DNA from: a virus
IMG/VR virus record: IMGVR_UViG_3300031951_000520
Location: 1-37,787 of that record
DNA length: 37,787 nt
Direction: 5' to 3' (one strand)
Shown here: piece by piece, positions 25,388-30,927 of the stretch
How positions within the stretch are numbered: position 1 is the stretch's first letter
How the letters are laid out: every line of letters starts with the position of its first letter
The notes under the pieces: model-generated
Database searches by the model: none
What the model was told of the DNA's origin: nothing
The model's input: the letters and a program-made list of their open reading frames with translations, nothing else
Position numbers and translations under genes: made by a program

Positions 25388-25641
25388 TAGAACGGCGGCA
25401 GGTCATCATCGACAAAGTCTTCGACCGGGATCTGAACCGGCGGCGACTTCTTCGACTGGCCATCCTTCGGCTCGACCGAGAGTGACATGTAGTTCATGCC
25501 TCCCTTGCTCTTCTTGATCCATGCCGAGAGTCGGTACTCGACACCGTCGACGTTGATGTCGCCGCGGTAGTCGGGCCGCTTTTCATTCCCGCCCTTGTCG
25601 TTTTTGAACAAGGCTCCCTTGTTGGTATTGTCGTAGCTCAT
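25387..25641 (-). CDS. Mini single-stranded-DNA-binding-like protein with acidic tip
   Basis: 84 residues: basic, Asn/Lys-rich start (NTNKGALFKNDKGGNEK), a beta-rich middle (DINVDGVEYRLSAWIKKS, then MNYMSLSVEPKD) and a C-terminus reading VEDFVDDDLPPF. The last residues imitate the acidic tip of bacterial SSB (DDDIPF), which recruits repair proteins. It is much shorter than SSB (about 178) but an OB-like strand pattern is possible. It lies between the annealing protein and NinB-like genes, each with a start/stop overlap. Role inferred from tip and context. Confidence 0.65.
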   Translation of the reverse strand: MSYDNTNKGALFKNDKGGNEKRPDYRGDINVDGVEYRLSAWIKKSKGGMNYMSLSVEPKDGQSKKSPPVQIPVEDFVDDDLPPF

Positions 25642-26267
25642 TTGGCCTCCTTCGCCATTTTCAAATACGCCTTAATCGCACTACGCTCTTTCGGCGTCAT
25701 AGCATCAGCGACCGCGATGTACATGTCATGATCGCTGTTGATCTCTTTGTGAACTTCCAGCACCGCTTGCGCGATGACGTTCTCTTCTGCGTCGAGATCG
25801 AACGCGCCGCGGAACCGGCGCACGAACTCGTCTCGAACAGTCTCATCGAATTGCTTACCGAGATCCCCGCGGGGATCAACTGTCAATGGCTCCACATTTC
25901 CCTCCGGGGTGTCTTCACCCGAGTACACATACAAGCCGAGGCCAAACAACGCGATGCACTTCACGAGGCATCGAACAATGGCGGTATTGATCGCGAATGC
26001 GTCCGGGTTCTTGATCGCCTGATTGCGATGATTCATGACCGGCAACACGCAAGTCTTGCTGTGATCCTTGATCGTCACGCGAACCTTCACGAGCGCAGAC
26101 TGGTCAGGCAGGAAACACACCGGCATGCCGTTGTACTCGACCGCCTCCCACGTCGCGCTCGGGTCCAGCTTCAGCACCTCGGACCACGCCCACGCCCAAC
26201 TCAGGTACGAGAGGCCGTTCTTCTTTTCGAGGTGTTCGTTGACGTTTATCTTGAGCAATTCACTCAT
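25638..26267 (-). CDS. DUF1071-type single-strand annealing protein
   Basis: 209 residues. The opening INVNEHLEKKNGLSYLSWAW, then a WAWSEVLKLDPSATWE strand-helix, and the later NHRNQAIKNPDAFAINTAIV, RCLVKCIALFGLGLYVY are the conserved blocks of DUF1071 (Sak3-type) single-strand annealing proteins. These anneal complementary single strands in phage recombination. Its companions are an SSB-like protein and a NinB-like protein; no partner exonuclease of the lambda Exo or RecE type is seen. The start overlaps the upstream stop as ATGA. The C-terminal 70 residues are helical and less conserved. Confidence 0.88.
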   Translation of the reverse strand: MSELLKINVNEHLEKKNGLSYLSWAWAWSEVLKLDPSATWEAVEYNGMPVCFLPDQSALVKVRVTIKDHSKTCVLPVMNHRNQAIKNPDAFAINTAIVRCLVKCIALFGLGLYVYSGEDTPEGNVEPLTVDPRGDLGKQFDETVRDEFVRRFRGAFDLDAEENVIAQAVLEVHKEINSDHDMYIAVADAMTPKERSAIKAYLKMAKEAK

Positions 26268-26437
26268 TGCAAACTCCTGTAGATCTTCTGTAGTTCGTCT
26301 TCAATCGTCGCCTTCAACTCTGCAAGGGCTTGATCGCATCTAGCAATCCGCTCCTCCTCTTCCTGCTGCTGCAGCTCCTGATCCTGCTGCTGCCACCAGC
26401 TCTGATCGTCAACGCCCCAAGGTGCTTCATCGTGCAT
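26264..26437 (-). CDS. 57-residue Gln/Glu-rich coiled protein
   Basis: GAGGAGG lies nine bases before ATG 26437. The protein starts MHDEAPWGVDDQSWWQQQ and then has Gln and Glu runs (DQELQQQEEEE) leading into a charged helix to the end. Its stop overlaps the annealing protein start as ATGA. Unknown family; composition suggests a coiled coil. Confidence 0.65.
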   Translation of the reverse strand: MHDEAPWGVDDQSWWQQQDQELQQQEEEERIARCDQALAELKATIEDELQKIYRSLQ

Positions 26438-26549
26438 GGCTGGCCACCTCCTCAGCTCGTGAGCAACCGCCGTCGCCGCACGGGTCCATCGCCGCGGCTA
26501 GCAGGAACAGAACGATCAGCGCGATAAACTGTGGCCAAGGTGATTTCAT
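26427..26549 (-). CDS. 40-residue membrane peptide
   Basis: ATG 26549 overlaps the upstream stop (ATGA). Residues 8-20 are strongly hydrophobic (FIALIVLFLLAAA), followed by a short Cys-containing tail (DPCGDGGCSR). It could be a single-pass inner-membrane peptide. A lipoprotein box is not convincing. Overlaps the next gene by 11 bp. Function unknown. Confidence 0.55.
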   Translation of the reverse strand: MKSPWPQFIALIVLFLLAAAMDPCGDGGCSRAEEVASHAR

Positions 26550-26731
26550 CGCACTTCACCTGCCATGTTTTGGACGCCTTGAACGTATCCCTCGGACTTG
26601 CCGAGAGCGTAGGCGTATTCGAGCGATCCCTTGATCAGGGCGTTGAGTGACGGGTTGTCAACGAACTGTGAAAGCTCCTTGACGATGTTGTCGAGTTCGC
26701 TCTGGTAAGCGCGAATGTTGTCGTTGTTCAT
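26546..26731 (-). CDS. 61-residue helical protein of unknown function
   Basis: Starts at ATG 26731 (ATGA overlap with the upstream gene), giving 61 residues. Sequence is helical and mildly acidic: NNDNIRAYQSELDNIVKELS followed by a GSLEYAYALGKSEGYVQGV segment. Longer upstream extensions in this frame read through the zinc-ribbon gene and lack sense. No family recognised. Confidence 0.7.
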   Translation of the reverse strand: MNNDNIRAYQSELDNIVKELSQFVDNPSLNALIKGSLEYAYALGKSEGYVQGVQNMAGEVR

Positions 26732-27048
26732 GCGGCCTCCGCAAATTTGGCTTGGGCAAGGGTGACAGCGATACGGAAGAATTTGACCTGATAGCACTCG
26801 TCTTTCTGTTCGGCCAACCACTCGATGCAGGCTTCGAGGCTGTCAGGATCTTGTGTGTACAACTTGACTTCGCAATCGACGCAGGACAGGTCCATCGCAG
26901 GATGAACACCGCACTCGCTGCACATGTGAGCGAAGTTTTCACAGCGGTCGCAGTACATGCCGAACTCTTCGTCGCCGTGATGGTTGAAGCCGTAGCCTTC
27001 GTTGAAGACTTGCATCGATTCGCAGCTATTGCAGTAGTGCTTCTTCAT
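26728..27048 (-). CDS. Zinc-ribbon protein, first gene after the inner early promoter
   Basis: 106 residues with four C-x2-C pairs: Cys6/Cys9, Cys33/Cys36, Cys43/Cys46 and Cys56/Cys59, enough for two zinc ribbons. The C-terminal 45 residues are helical and without cysteines. GGAGAC lies just upstream of ATG 27048. It is the first gene after the operator-containing promoter at 27076-27103, so it is probably expressed early and repressed by the Cro-like protein. No named family. Confidence 0.75.
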   Translation of the reverse strand: MKKHYCNSCESMQVFNEGYGFNHHGDEEFGMYCDRCENFAHMCSECGVHPAMDLSCVDCEVKLYTQDPDSLEACIEWLAEQKDECYQVKFFRIAVTLAQAKFAEAA

Positions 27049-27075
27049 TGTCGTCTCCTGTGTTGTTATGTGTGT

Positions 27076-27103
27076 ATCGTAACGTCGGTTAAGAGAAAGT
27101 CAA
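27076..27103 (-). promoter_or_regulatory. Leftward early promoter PL2 with operator
   Basis: On the minus strand TTGACT (27103-27098) and TACGAT (27081-27076) are 16 bases apart. The operator-like palindrome TTAACCGACGTTAC (27092-27079) fills the spacer and overlaps the -10. The layout and downstream CACAC match the promoter at 27836-27864, so both probably answer to the same repressor. It overlaps the 3' end of the gene at 27089-27439. Confidence 0.65.
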
Positions 27104-27439
27104 CAAAAAGTCGCGACCGGATTGCGTCAGAACCCAGCCTTGGCTCTTGCCATATGGCTCCTTCTCAATCAGGCCAAGCGTGTTTAAGTCGCTGGCGGCC
27201 CATTGGCGCACCTTGGCTGGAACGGATGTCGAAAGATCTCGATCAACAACAATGCCGCGCTCTTGAGCAATGGAAAGAATCTGGAATCGCGCATAAGCCC
27301 ATTGGAAATAATGCACTTGCAAGTCATGGTCGCGTTGAACCATACGAGCGTCGTGGTTGCTCCCCGGCATAAACCAAACAGCTTGGAATAATGGGTTTGA
27401 GATAAGCGTCATGCTTTCCGCGTTGAGCATTGTTTTCAT
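27089..27439 (-). CDS. Unknown protein with winged-helix-like C-terminus
   Basis: 116 residues from ATG 27439, GGAGA upstream. The C-terminal half reads VRQWAASDLNTLGLIEKEPY then WVLTQSGRDFLLTF, which resembles the recognition-helix and wing part of a winged helix domain. The N-terminal half has no recognised motif. It is the second gene in the outer leftward transcript. A DNA-binding role is possible. Its last bases overlap the second leftward promoter. Confidence 0.65.
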   Translation of the reverse strand: MKTMLNAESMTLISNPLFQAVWFMPGSNHDARMVQRDHDLQVHYFQWAYARFQILSIAQERGIVVDRDLSTSVPAKVRQWAASDLNTLGLIEKEPYGKSQGWVLTQSGRDFLLTFS

Positions 27440-27486
27440 TATCGTCTCCAAAGAGAGGCGGGTTGGAAGTCCCCGCCACACATTTC

Positions 27487-27795
27487 TCAAAAATTGTAGT
27501 CGTAGAACTTTTGGGGTTTATCGGCGAGGGCGTAACGATTGCCGTGCGCATCCTTCCAGCCCTTCTTGCCGAGGCGAATGCGCACCGACTTGGCCGACTC
27601 GTCGCTGCTGATAACCCAGCGTTGTTCGCTCTGGTTGACAACCGTGCCGCAAAAACCGCCCGGAACAAAGTCAGGCTTCCATGACTGATCGCGCTCGGCA
27701 TTCATGGCGCGGATCTCAAGAGTCTTGTCACTCACGCGGCGCACGATCTCGAACGGGTTGATGTCGCTGTAGCCGATGTGATTTGCGTAGTTCAT
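27487..27795 (-). CDS. Unknown early protein
   Basis: 102 residues, GGAGAA eight bases upstream of ATG 27795. Opening NYANHIGYSDINPFEIVRRV, then WVISSDESAKSVRIRLGKKG, ending in KFYDYNF. It looks beta-rich. It is the first gene of the leftward operon, directly under the promoter at 27836-27864, so it is probably expressed first after infection. Such positions often hold host-takeover or anti-defence proteins, but nothing in the sequence proves that here. Confidence 0.7.
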   Translation of the reverse strand: MNYANHIGYSDINPFEIVRRVSDKTLEIRAMNAERDQSWKPDFVPGGFCGTVVNQSEQRWVISSDESAKSVRIRLGKKGWKDAHGNRYALADKPQKFYDYNF

Positions 27796-27835
27796 TTTGT
27801 TTCTCCTGTGTCAGCACCATGCCGACCATGTGTGA

Positions 27836-27864
27836 ATCTTAACCGAGGTTAATTAGAAAAGGAA
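27836..27864 (-). promoter_or_regulatory. Leftward early promoter PL1 with operator
   Basis: On the minus strand TTCCTT (27864-27859) and TAAGAT (27841-27836) are 17 bases apart. The perfect 14-base palindrome TTAACCTCGGTTAA (27852-27839) lies between and overlaps the -10. The -35 is weak. The layout matches the promoter at 27076-27103 closely. Confidence 0.6.
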
Positions 27865-27908
27865 CCACCCCACGATACTATGCATTTCGAGCATGTATAT
27901 TTTCGTTG

Positions 27909-27925
27909 GTAACCTAGGTTAAGAT
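27909..27925 (+). promoter_or_regulatory. Rightward promoter PR with operator, upstream of the Cro-like gene
   Basis: GTAACCTAGGTTAA (27909-27922) is the third copy of the operator, identical in its TAACC-N2-GGTTA core to the one at 27839. TAAGAT (27920-27925) overlaps its end as in PL1. No good -35 is seen 17 bases upstream. Transcription would start within a few bases of ATG 27935. Confidence 0.6.
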
Positions 27926-27934
27926 CCGCATCGT

Positions 27935-28180
27935 ATGGACATCAATATCATTCTGTCGGTCTTCCAAGGCCGCAAAAAGGATGTCGCGGATGCGTTCGGG
28001 GTTTCGGCTCCGGCAGTCTCGCGATGGGTTCGCCGCGGTGTTGTTCCACCTTCTCAGGTGATGCGACTGCAGCTCGGCTTTGTAAAGCTTCCAGCAGGCT
28101 TTGACGCTCGTCAGGTACGAAAGATGATGCAGCAGCAGGTCTTGGAGAAGAGACGCCCTAATGGCGCGAGAAGCCGCTAA
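27935..28180 (+). CDS. Cro-like helix-turn-helix repressor
   Basis: 81 residues. KKDVADAFGVSAPAVSRWVR is a classic HTH: helix, turn with Gly, recognition helix with SxxAVSRW. This fits the Cro/YdaS group of small lambdoid regulators. There is no C-terminal LexA/CI-type peptidase domain, so it is not a cleavable repressor. It lies between divergent promoters that carry three similar palindromic operators, and most likely binds them, including its own promoter. No ribosome-binding site is visible before ATG 27935 and the predicted transcript start is almost at the codon, so the mRNA may be leaderless, as with lambda cI from PRM. Confidence 0.85.
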   Translation: MDINIILSVFQGRKKDVADAFGVSAPAVSRWVRRGVVPPSQVMRLQLGFVKLPAGFDARQVRKMMQQQVLEKRRPNGARSR

Positions 28181-28181
28181 A

Positions 28182-28253
28182 ACGACAAACCCCCTGAACG
28201 GGGGCTTGCGTCCTGCAAACTGTGCAGGTAGGCTCTCGGTGGGTAGTGAGAGT
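28182..28253 (-). ncRNA. Candidate OOP-like antisense RNA
   Basis: From the promoter TTGACA-N17-TACCCT on the minus strand (28288-28260), a roughly 70-nt RNA would contain three hairpins: CTCTC/GAGAG, CCTGCA/TGCAGG and CCCCC/GGGGG. The last is followed by TTTGTCGTTTT, a passable terminator. It ends at the 3' end of the Cro-like gene, and its promoter lies between the regulator and the replication gene. That is the position of OOP RNA in lambda (between cII and O). Confidence 0.4.
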
Positions 28254-28259
28254 GGTGTT

Positions 28260-28288
28260 AGGGTAGTCTGGTGTACTACTCCTGTCAA
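28260..28288 (-). promoter_or_regulatory. Candidate promoter of the antisense RNA
   Basis: On the minus strand a perfect TTGACA (28288-28283) is followed after 17 bases by TACCCT (28265-28260). The -10 is poor (three matches to TATAAT). Support comes mainly from the terminator-like hairpin about 70 bases downstream. Confidence 0.4.
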
Positions 28289-28537
28289 ACACTCTTTCTC
28301 CCTCGGCAATTCTGGTCGGGGAAACCACGCGCAGAATCAGCTTAAATCCAGACCGGGGCAGCGGGACTCTGGACGCGCAGCACATTGTGAGGAAGCGCGA
28401 ACCGCAACGGGAAACCGTAAAAGTCGCTCACAGCAGGATGGCTCCGACAGTCATATCTCTGCGTGATTGGGACTAGGCGTTATTCCGTCTCAACCACGCA
28501 GAATTCACCAACAGTCATAACTATTCAGGAGATAGAT

Positions 28538-29083
28538 ATGGACATGAACATACAGGGATTGGATCAGGATGCTTGGGATCGATGGGTTGCCTACCGGAAA
28601 GCGATACGCAAACCGTTGAAGGAAATCTCGCTGCATGCCGCGGCTCTCAAGCTTGCCAAATACGGTGCTGATCAGGCCGAGGTCGTCAACCAATCCATCA
28701 GCAACCAGTGGCAAGGACTCTTCGAGTTACGCAAAGGCAAACTGCAGCCGGGTGAGAAACCCGAAAAGACTGACAAGCAGAAGGCCGCTGACGAGGCTCG
28801 GTTCGAGCATCAGATGAACGACAACATCCGCATGTGGGAAGAGATCGTCGAGACGACTATCGGCCGCTTGCGTCTTGCAGATGCGTATCTTGCAAGACTG
28901 AACATGAACCGCGGCTCGATTGACTATGCCGAGAAGCGCGACTTCCTGAAGCATCACGTCGGCGATCTGATTCGCAAGTCAGAACCGAAGAAGGTTTACG
29001 GAGACATCCACATCGTCGGGCTCGTTCGAGAACTGTTCGGCGATATCGGTGTTCGCAGACTCAAAGAGAGGGCGCTGGCGTGA
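28538..29083 (+). CDS. Replication-loader-like protein (O/DnaT C-terminal-type domain)
   Basis: 181 residues from ATG 28538, AGGAGA six bases upstream. Residues 9-65 (AWDRWVAYRKAIRKPLKEIS, then NQSISNQWQGLFEL) match the domain usually found at the C-terminus of phage O-type and DnaT-like replication proteins, which binds DNA or the host helicase. Here it stands at the N-terminus, without the usual winged-helix origin-binding domain. The remaining 110 residues are helical and unrecognised. It is the only gene here with a replication signature, so it probably recruits the host replisome. The stop overlaps the next GTG. Confidence 0.65.
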   Translation: MDMNIQGLDQDAWDRWVAYRKAIRKPLKEISLHAAALKLAKYGADQAEVVNQSISNQWQGLFELRKGKLQPGEKPEKTDKQKAADEARFEHQMNDNIRMWEEIVETTIGRLRLADAYLARLNMNRGSIDYAEKRDFLKHHVGDLIRKSEPKKVYGDIHIVGLVRELFGDIGVRRLKERALA

Positions 29084-29271
29084 AAATCAATATGCTTCCA
29101 CTACAATTTGAAGGCTGTGATGAAAACGGCGAAGTGATATTTATGGTTTCTTGCATTGGAGACGCCAGCACTATCGAGATCAATGCTTCGATCCACGCAA
29201 AGGATTGGCCGAAAGTATCTGCAAAAATTCAAGAGGCGCTGAACGCCATTCATGCGGATGATTTGGCATGA
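29080..29271 (+). CDS. 63-residue protein of unknown function
   Basis: GTG 29080 overlaps the upstream stop (GTGA). The sequence reads GDENGEVIFMVSCIG-like strands (FEGCDENGEVIFMV) then a C-terminal helix (PKVSAKIQEALNAIHADD), a compact alpha/beta look. GC is somewhat lower than its neighbours. The stop overlaps the next ATG. No family recognised. Confidence 0.65.
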   Translation: MKINMLPLQFEGCDENGEVIFMVSCIGDASTIEINASIHAKDWPKVSAKIQEALNAIHADDLA

Positions 29272-29498
29272 CAAACGACGCTATCAATCCGTTGCACTAC
29301 AAGACCGGCGACATCGAATGCATCGATGCGATTCAAGCGCAGTTATCACCAGCCGAGTGGCGCGGCTACCTTCGAGGCCAGATTGCAAAGTACAACTGGC
29401 GACTTGGTCTAAAAGATTCAGCCGAGCAGGATGCGAATAAGTTATTGTGGTACGCGATGATGCTGGCAGGGAAAGATCCCCGTGATACGAATCGATGA
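29268..29498 (+). CDS. DUF3310 protein
   Basis: 76 residues. NPLHYKTGDIECIDAIQAQL, then SPAEWRGYLRGQIAKYNWRL and a closing LLWYAMML helix are the conserved blocks of DUF3310 (SaV-like) proteins, widespread in phages. The family is sometimes annotated as a nucleotide-kinase-like accessory, but its activity is not established. It overlaps the upstream gene by 4 bp and the next by 17 bp, so it is part of the early rightward operon. Confidence 0.85.
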   Translation: MTNDAINPLHYKTGDIECIDAIQAQLSPAEWRGYLRGQIAKYNWRLGLKDSAEQDANKLLWYAMMLAGKDPRDTNR

Positions 29499-29760
29499 TA
29501 GTGATTCCGACCCGAAGGTCGAGTTTGCAGATCCGTATCGCAGGCTGTGGGCGTCGGTGATCTGGATCGCGGTTCGAGACATGAACAAGAAAGGATCACA
29601 CCGGGCTGCAACGCACTGGATGTTCTCGCACCAAAAGCACGTCGGCAGCGTTCGGTGGATCTGCGACATGCTCGACATCGATTGCAACGCGCTGCAGCAA
29701 TTGGTGACGACACGCGAAGGCCGATCCAAGATTCTGAGGAACCGCAATGATCGAGATTAG
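29482..29760 (+). CDS. 92-residue protein of unknown function
   Basis: Starts at GTG 29482 inside the end of the DUF3310 gene. Acidic start (IRIDDSDSDPKVEF), then RRLWASVIWIAVRDMNKKG, a conserved-looking helical pair, and MLDIDCNALQQLVTTREGRS near the end. Similar proteins occur beside RusA genes in phages, but I cannot name a family. It overlaps the RusA start by 14 bp. Confidence 0.7.
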   Translation: MIRIDDSDSDPKVEFADPYRRLWASVIWIAVRDMNKKGSHRAATHWMFSHQKHVGSVRWICDMLDIDCNALQQLVTTREGRSKILRNRNDRD

Positions 29761-30139
29761 ATTGCCGTGGCCACCGAGCGTGAATCACTATTGGCGCAAC
29801 TACCGCGGCCGCACGGTAGTCTCGCAGGACGGAAGGCTTTACCGACAGACTGTAGCCTATCGGATACTAGAGCAAGGAATACCACGAGAAAACATACGTT
29901 CAAGATTGGCTGTATCGATTGATGCTTACCCGCCTGACAAGCGCAGACGCGATCTCGATAACATCACGAAGGCGTTACTCGACGCGATAGTGGCAGCAGA
30001 TGTGATCGAGGACGACAGTCAAATCGACTCGCTGTCGATACTGCGGCACGATGCCAAGGGCGACGGCGAAGTCATAGTCAGGATCAGCGAATATGGCCCG
30101 GTGCAGAATCTGCGGAGTCGAATACAAGAACCGCTGTAG
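29747..30139 (+). CDS. rusA: RusA Holliday junction resolvase
   Basis: 130 residues, GAGGA upstream of ATG 29747. The opening IEIRLPWPPSVNHYWRNYRG and the catalytic block RRDLDNITKALLDAI, then VIEDDSQID are the RusA signature. Asp69, Asp71 and Asp90 correspond to E. coli RusA Asp70, Asp72 and Asp91, so the metal site appears intact. RusA cleaves four-way DNA junctions symmetrically as a dimer; in phages it resolves branches before packaging. This fits the annealing-protein recombination system on the other strand. Confidence 0.95.
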   Translation: MIEIRLPWPPSVNHYWRNYRGRTVVSQDGRLYRQTVAYRILEQGIPRENIRSRLAVSIDAYPPDKRRRDLDNITKALLDAIVAADVIEDDSQIDSLSILRHDAKGDGEVIVRISEYGPVQNLRSRIQEPL

Positions 30140-30401
30140 AAATTCCAAACGCCACATTTACATACAGGAACATTATGAATTCCGAAAGATTGTCGAGTTT
30201 GTCAATCAAGCCGTTGACGAAGCCCGAAAGAATCAAGGCGCTGTGGGCCAAGGTTCGCAAACTAAATCAAGAGCTAGCAGCAGTTCACCGAGAAATAGTT
30301 CGGGTCGAAAGCGATTTGCCAGAACCCTACGGCTTCGGCGACGATTGGGTACCGCCCTTCTTGCGGAGCGATGGCGATGTATCAGGTCGAGGACGACGTG
30401 A
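30093..30401 (+). CDS. Small zinc-finger ORF, probably frameshifted into the next frame
   Basis: AGGA lies eight bases before ATG 30093, inside the end of rusA. The first 45 residues look real: CRICGVEYKNRCRNSKRH could bind zinc (Cys4, Cys7, Cys15, His20), followed by EFRKIVEFVNQAVDEAR. After that the frame becomes Ser/Arg-rich nonsense, while the +1 frame becomes sensible. Slipping one base at CCC (30223-30225) would join this start to the C-terminus of the ORF at 30175-30408. Either a frameshift or two overlapping genes. Confidence 0.5.
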   Translation: MARCRICGVEYKNRCRNSKRHIYIQEHYEFRKIVEFVNQAVDEARKNQGAVGQGSQTKSRASSSSPRNSSGRKRFARTLRLRRRLGTALLAERWRCIRSRTT

Positions 30402-30408
30402 CAGATGA
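30175..30408 (+). CDS. 77-residue ORF, perhaps the second half of the frameshifted zinc-finger gene
   Basis: ATG 30175 has AGGA five bases upstream. The first 20 residues (NSERLSSLSIKPLTKPERIK) are less natural than what follows: ALWAKVRKLNQELAAVHREI, a strong helix, then ESDLPEPYGFGDDWVPPF. The helix continues smoothly from residue 44 of the overlapping frame at 30093 if one base is skipped. It may also be a free-standing gene. It overlaps the next ORF by 38 bp. Confidence 0.55.
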   Translation: MNSERLSSLSIKPLTKPERIKALWAKVRKLNQELAAVHREIVRVESDLPEPYGFGDDWVPPFLRSDGDVSGRGRRDR

Positions 30409-30571
30409 GGAGCTGGCCGGGATCGATGTAGTGGTGACACTCGCGATCACATGGCATGCAATGAAACAATACGAGAGAGTCCTGCGTCGGATCTCGCGCT
30501 GGAAGGATGACGATGGTCCCTCGAAGTGGGCGCGTGACGTTTTAAAGGAACACGAAACAAGGCTGCAGTGA
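30371..30571 (+). CDS. 66-residue acidic protein of unknown function
   Basis: ATG 30371. The protein starts MAMYQVEDDVTDEELAGIDV and continues as helix (TWHAMKQYERVLRRISRWKD) to the end. The stop overlaps the next ATG as TGATG. No family recognised; composition suggests two helices. Early operon position between RusA and terminase. Confidence 0.65.
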   Translation: MAMYQVEDDVTDEELAGIDVVVTLAITWHAMKQYERVLRRISRWKDDDGPSKWARDVLKEHETRLQ

Positions 30572-30765
30572 TGAACGACGGAATCAGACTTGCGCCCTGC
30601 CCGAGCTGTAATGCGGCAGGCTGGATCTCGGACGGGATGGGTGACTGGATCAGGTGTCCCGACTGCAACCCTCCGCCGCCGAAGGCCGAGGTGCTGGAGT
30701 TCAAGCGAGGCGCTCGGGTACGCAAGCCGCAAGACCCCGTAGACGACCCGACACCAGCAGCATAG
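30571..30765 (+). CDS. Small zinc-ribbon protein
   Basis: 64 residues from ATG 30571. CPSCNAAGWISDG followed by IRCPDCNPPPP gives two C-x2-C pairs about 20 residues apart, a DnaJ-like or rubredoxin-like zinc ribbon. The C-terminus is basic and Pro-rich. Proteins of this type are frequent in phage early operons and often serve as DNA-binding adaptors; function here is unknown. Confidence 0.7.
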   Translation: MNDGIRLAPCPSCNAAGWISDGMGDWIRCPDCNPPPPKAEVLEFKRGARVRKPQDPVDDPTPAA

Positions 30766-30774
30766 AATCGAGAT

Positions 30775-30927
30775 ATGAAACAGGGTCTCTGGGCCAACAT
30801 CCATGCCAAGCGGGAGCGCATCAAGGCCGGTAGCGGCGAGAAGATGCGCCAGCCCGGAAGCAAGGGTGCGCCTACAGCAAAGGCATTCAGGGACAGCGTC
30901 AGGAGCGAACTGAAGCGTGGCCGCTAG
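30775..30927 (+). CDS. 50-residue basic phage protein (KGLWANIHAKRxRI type)
   Basis: ATG 30775 to TAG 30927. The protein (KQGLWANIHAKRERIKAGSG, then EKMRQPGSKGAPTAKAF) matches a very common short phage family with the pattern KGLxANIxAKRxRI, AGSGEKMR, PGSKGAPT. It is strongly basic and usually found near terminase genes. No function is established. It overlaps the next gene by 11 bp. Confidence 0.8.
   Translation: MKQGLWANIHAKRERIKAGSGEKMRQPGSKGAPTAKAFRDSVRSELKRGR

Larger units (their letters stand above)
28181..28537. other. Non-coding, hairpin-rich region between the Cro-like and replication genes
   Basis: 357 bp without a convincing gene. It holds tandem hairpins at 28190-28204 (CCCCC-TGAAC-GGGGG) and 28212-28228 (CCTGCA/TGCAGG), an ATTCTG/CAGAAT pair near 28310-28337, and a TCTGCGTG (28458-28465)/CACGCAGA (28495-28502) inverted repeat flanked by two copies of ACAGTCATA (28447 and 28511). 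A leader attenuator, antisense RNA gene and replication origin are all possible. A 101-codon ORF at 28161-28466 is rejected. Confidence 0.55.

Noticed and set aside
28161-28466. 101-codon ORF after the Cro-like gene
   Set aside because: It is built over tandem hairpins and repeats, has poor composition and no ribosome-binding site. It is better read as non-coding.
28463-28537. Longer N-terminus for the replication-like gene
   Set aside because: The extension reads over inverted repeats; ATG 28538 has a good ribosome-binding site.
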